NCBI GenBank assembly: GCA_035655355.1 | Contig: DASRUQ010000037.1 | Span: forward strand, 1 to 8,548 | Reading direction: 5' to 3' | DNA from: 2-12-FULL-43-11 sp035655355 | GTDB taxonomy: Bacteria; Patescibacteriota; Minisyncoccia; UBA6257; Colwellbacteraceae | DNA length: 8,548 bases | In this document: one piece after another, positions 6,708-8,548 of the stretch | How the letters are laid out: the number at the start of each line of letters is the position of its first letter | Numbering within the stretch: position 1 is the stretch's first letter | Made by a program: the position numbers and the translations under genes | The notes under the pieces: model-generated | Told to the model about the DNA's origin: nothing | Databases searched by the model: none | What the model saw: only the letters and a program-made list of their open reading frames with translations

Positions 6708-6789
6708 TGCCTCCAAGAGGATTTGAACCTCTAACCCTTGCGGGACAGCGTCCTGAACGCTGCGCGTATGCCAATTCCGCCATGGAGGC
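6708..6789 (-). tRNA. tRNA-Leu (anticodon CAG)
   Basis: The 82-nt sequence folds as a class II tRNA. The acceptor stem pairs GCCTCCA with TGGAGGC, and the discriminator base is A. The D-arm has GCG/CGC pairing. The anticodon stem pairs CAGCG with CGCTG around loop TTCAGGA, giving anticodon CAG (6755-6753), which reads CUG leucine codons. A long variable arm (CCC-GCAA-GGG) is typical of tRNA-Leu. The T-arm pairs AGAGG with CCTCT around TTCAAAT. The 3' CCA is not encoded (the gene ends in A followed by CAAAG), so CCA must be added enzymatically. No intron or mismatch is seen in the main stems. Confidence 0.96.
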
Positions 6790-6902
6790 AGGACTATGTA
6801 ATTAAATTAAAATGTAAATATCAAAGTTTAAAATGACAATGCAAAATGTAAAATAAGTAACTTAAAACATTTTGATTTTTGATATTTGATTTTTCAATTT
6901 AC
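6790..6902. repeat. AT-rich low-complexity gap with short direct repeats
   Basis: This 113-bp gap between the cupin gene and tRNA-Leu is strongly A/T-biased. It is built of short reiterated words: AAAATGTAAA at 6809-6818 and again at 6843-6852, and repeated TTTGAT/TTGATTTTT units at about 6870-6898. It holds the putative tRNA promoter but no gene and no recognisable terminator for the cupin transcript. Confidence 0.55.
6811..6839 (-). promoter_or_regulatory. Probable promoter of tRNA-Leu
   Basis: On the minus strand, TTGTCA (6839-6834, five of six to consensus) is followed by a 17-nt spacer and TACATT (6816-6811, four of six). The predicted start would give a 5' leader of roughly 15 nt before the mature tRNA end, suitable for RNase P trimming. 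The surrounding AT-rich sequence makes chance matches likely, so confidence is moderate. Confidence 0.42.
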
Positions 6903-7235
6903 TTATCTCCTATCTCCGTATTTTTCAAAGACGGACCAAAAACTAAAAGTTTCGGAACCCTCGTTGTGAACTTTGTGAAACTTGCCCCGGGGGATGAGCA
7001 CTACCTCCCCGCCCTTAACTTTCTGGTTGTCCGTGTCTATATCAATAGATCCGCTGCCGCTGATAAAAATGTAAACTTCGTCGGCATCAGCCTGGGAATG
7101 TCCTGTGGTGGACTTACCGGTCCGAAGTTCTGTTAAAGATAAATTTAGGTTCTGCAAGGTCGGAAGATCGTAAACCTTGTAGATATCGTTGTCTCTAATG
7201 AGGTTGGAAATCTTTTTGTATTCTCTAATATCCAT
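6903..7235 (-). CDS. Small single-domain cupin protein
   Basis: This 110-residue protein is almost entirely one cupin beta-barrel and is probably cytosolic, since no signal peptide is visible. Cupin motif 1 is complete in spacing (G40, H46, Q48, E53, G60), but the second metal-binding His of the HxH pair is Gln (HSQ, 46-48). Motif 2 is GEVVLIPRGKFHKVHN (76-91), with H87 the last ligand. The metal site would be H46, Q48, E53 and H87. Small cupins of this kind include isomerases, dioxygenase-like enzymes and ligand-sensing proteins, so substrate and reaction cannot be assigned. The start ATG lies 15 nt after the stop of the solute-binding protein gene, on the same strand, which suggests co-transcription. 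No Shine-Dalgarno is seen. It ends in TAA at 6903. Confidence 0.85.
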   Translation of the reverse strand: MDIREYKKISNLIRDNDIYKVYDLPTLQNLNLSLTELRTGKSTTGHSQADADEVYIFISGSGSIDIDTDNQKVKGGEVVLIPRGKFHKVHNEGSETFSFWSVFEKYGDRR

Positions 7236-7250
7236 AATAAAATGTCAAAT

Positions 7251-8548
7251 TCATTGGAATGATCTGCTGGTCTCTATAAACCACCTCTCAATAGTATCAA
7301 ATCTATCAGCAGAAGTGTTAATGACCCGCGTTGTGTCCAGCCCCCCGAGTTTAGGGGTGGAGATATAGATGTAATCTGGAGAGTAGAGGAAGACGGCCGG
7401 GAAATCGGAGGCGATGAGGTTGCTGATGTTAGCGAGCCTGGTGTTTCTGCTTGTTCCATCAAAGTTCCGTCGGTAGGCTTCCAGCAGGCTATCTGCCACC
7501 GGGTTTTGGTAAAGTGACAAGTTTTCATCAGGGTAGAAACGCCTGGAGGAGTCCCAGAAGGCGTAGAGGTCTCCTCCTTCTTTAATAATATTGCCGAAGA
7601 TCAGCATATCGTAATCGGTGCTCCTTAAGACGTCGTCTTCAATTTTTTTAGTGGACATAACCCGCAAAGTGATTTTAGCCCCATGAGATTCCCAGGCGCT
7701 CTTTAACATTTCAGCTGTTTTAACTAGGAAAGACTCGTCCGGAACAGTGAGCGTAGCTTCAACGCCGTTAAGAAACGACAAGTCGGCGTTATCCTTCGGC
7801 TGCTTGGTGTGGGTAGTCGGCCCGTAGAGGGGAGTGGCGTGGCCGTCAAAAACACTCGCAATAATAAATGGCCTATCAACGCTCTCACTTAGGGCGCGCC
7901 TGATATTAATGTCTTTGAGCTGGGTGTTGTCGGTTGTCTGGTTAATAAAGACAGCATACTCCCGTGACGATTGAAAATAATCAATCTTGCTCCTCAAAGT
8001 TATTTTCGCGAGAGACTCCGAAGTAGAAAGCCCCAAGCCGTCAATTTGTCCGGCGTTATAAGCTCTCACCAAATCGGCGGCATTTTTATAAAATTTAAAG
8101 GTGAGACGGGACAAGAAAGGCTTCGGTCCGGAGTATTTAGAACTATCCTGCAGATTTATAGACGTAATAACTCCCTTACTGTCGCTTTTGTAGCTGCTAA
8201 CCACGTAAGGCCCGGAACCTACAGGCTTCAGGCCGTAAATAGAAAACTTCAAATTTTCTACCGCGGTATCGGCAAAGATGTGTTTAGGGATAATAAAGAA
8301 GTTTTTTAAGTGGTCTTCTTCAAAGAAAGCGTAAGGGTTCTGAAGAACAAATTTAACCTCCAGTTCGCTGACCCTCTCCGCTGTTACTCCCCGAAAGTTT
8401 GTTGAAAGCGGAGAATGGGCATCGGGGCTTTGGATGGTCTGGAGGGTGAAGATAATGTCATCGGTGGTAAGCTTCTCTCCATCCTGCCAGCGCAGATTTT
8501 CTTTCAAACGCACCGTATAGGTTTTATCATCGGCCTCTCTTTTAATGG
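7251..8548 (-). CDS. ABC transporter solute-binding protein, family 5 (oligopeptide/nickel-type), N-terminus outside window
   Basis: This is an extracytoplasmic binding protein of the OppA/DppA family (SBP_bac_5), which delivers peptides or similar solutes to an ABC permease. About 431 codons are visible and the frame is open to the window edge. The GTG at 8513 is therefore internal, because conserved family sequence (TYTVRLKENLRWQDGEKLT) runs across it. Other family marks are PVGSGPY (8225-8205), the segment ending LVRAYNAGQIDGLG, the DINIRRALSESVDRPFI region (about 7920-7870) and a C-terminal lobe with YDMLIFG. The protein ends WFIETSRSFQ. The signal peptide or lipobox, expected in roughly the first 100 missing residues, cannot be seen. 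No permease or ATPase gene follows; the next gene is the cupin, 15 nt on. The ligand is unknown. Confidence in the family is high. Confidence 0.9.
   Translation of the reverse strand, partial: IKREADDKTYTVRLKENLRWQDGEKLTTDDIIFTLQTIQSPDAHSPLSTNFRGVTAERVSELEVKFVLQNPYAFFEEDHLKNFFIIPKHIFADTAVENLKFSIYGLKPVGSGPYVVSSYKSDSKGVITSINLQDSSKYSGPKPFLSRLTFKFYKNAADLVRAYNAGQIDGLGLSTSESLAKITLRSKIDYFQSSREYAVFINQTTDNTQLKDINIRRALSESVDRPFIIASVFDGHATPLYGPTTHTKQPKDNADLSFLNGVEATLTVPDESFLVKTAEMLKSAWESHGAKITLRVMSTKKIEDDVLRSTDYDMLIFGNIIKEGGDLYAFWDSSRRFYPDENLSLYQNPVADSLLEAYRRNFDGTSRNTRLANISNLIASDFPAVFLYSPDYIYISTPKLGGLDTTRVINTSADRFDTIERWFIETSRSFQ

Noticed and set aside
7236..7250. A perfect TTGACA hexamer on the minus strand just before the cupin gene, as its promoter.
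   Set aside because: A -10 at 16-18 nt would fall inside the cupin gene, and only poor matches (GAGAAT) exist there. Transcription would start after the start codon, so co-transcription with the upstream gene is simpler.

Overview
The window is a compact, gene-dense bacterial segment that looks like a Patescibacteria/CPR genome, probably Parcubacteria-like. This is inferred from several signs: starts without Shine-Dalgarno motifs, a promoter placed so that its transcript would be leaderless, short AT-rich gaps, an archaeal/eukaryal-type (type 2) isoleucyl-tRNA synthetase and RNase J. The standard code fits: TGA, TAG and TAA all end recognisable genes, and TGA is not read as Gly. Base composition alone does not settle the phylum.

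Layout. On the plus strand, the last 51 codons of argS (1-157) are followed 27 nt later by ileS (185-3652). All other genes are on the minus strand. In their own direction of transcription these are: a family 5 solute-binding protein whose N-terminus lies beyond the window (8548-7251), a small cupin protein (7235-6903), tRNA-Leu(CAG) (6789-6708), RNase J (6615-4879) and trpS (4650-3670). ileS and trpS converge with only 17 bp between their stop codons. No gene-free stretch exceeds 300 bases; the longest gap, 4651-4878, holds two perfect palindromes and several promoter-like elements upstream of trpS.

Function. The theme is translation and RNA turnover: three aminoacyl-tRNA synthetases (Arg, Ile, Trp), a tRNA and the nuclease RNase J. 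The transporter/cupin pair is a separate two-gene unit.

Main points of interest. IleRS carries a complete histidine-phosphatase (phosphoglycerate mutase-like) domain inserted in its catalytic half, with all catalytic residues of that superfamily visible; the same enzyme has HTGS in place of the HIGH signature. Second, the trpS upstream region has twin perfect palindromes sharing GGTTTCATTAATGAAACC, exactly 86 bp apart, each with the same 17-nt spacing to an AT-rich -10-like hexamer, and a degenerate third copy over the trpS start codon.
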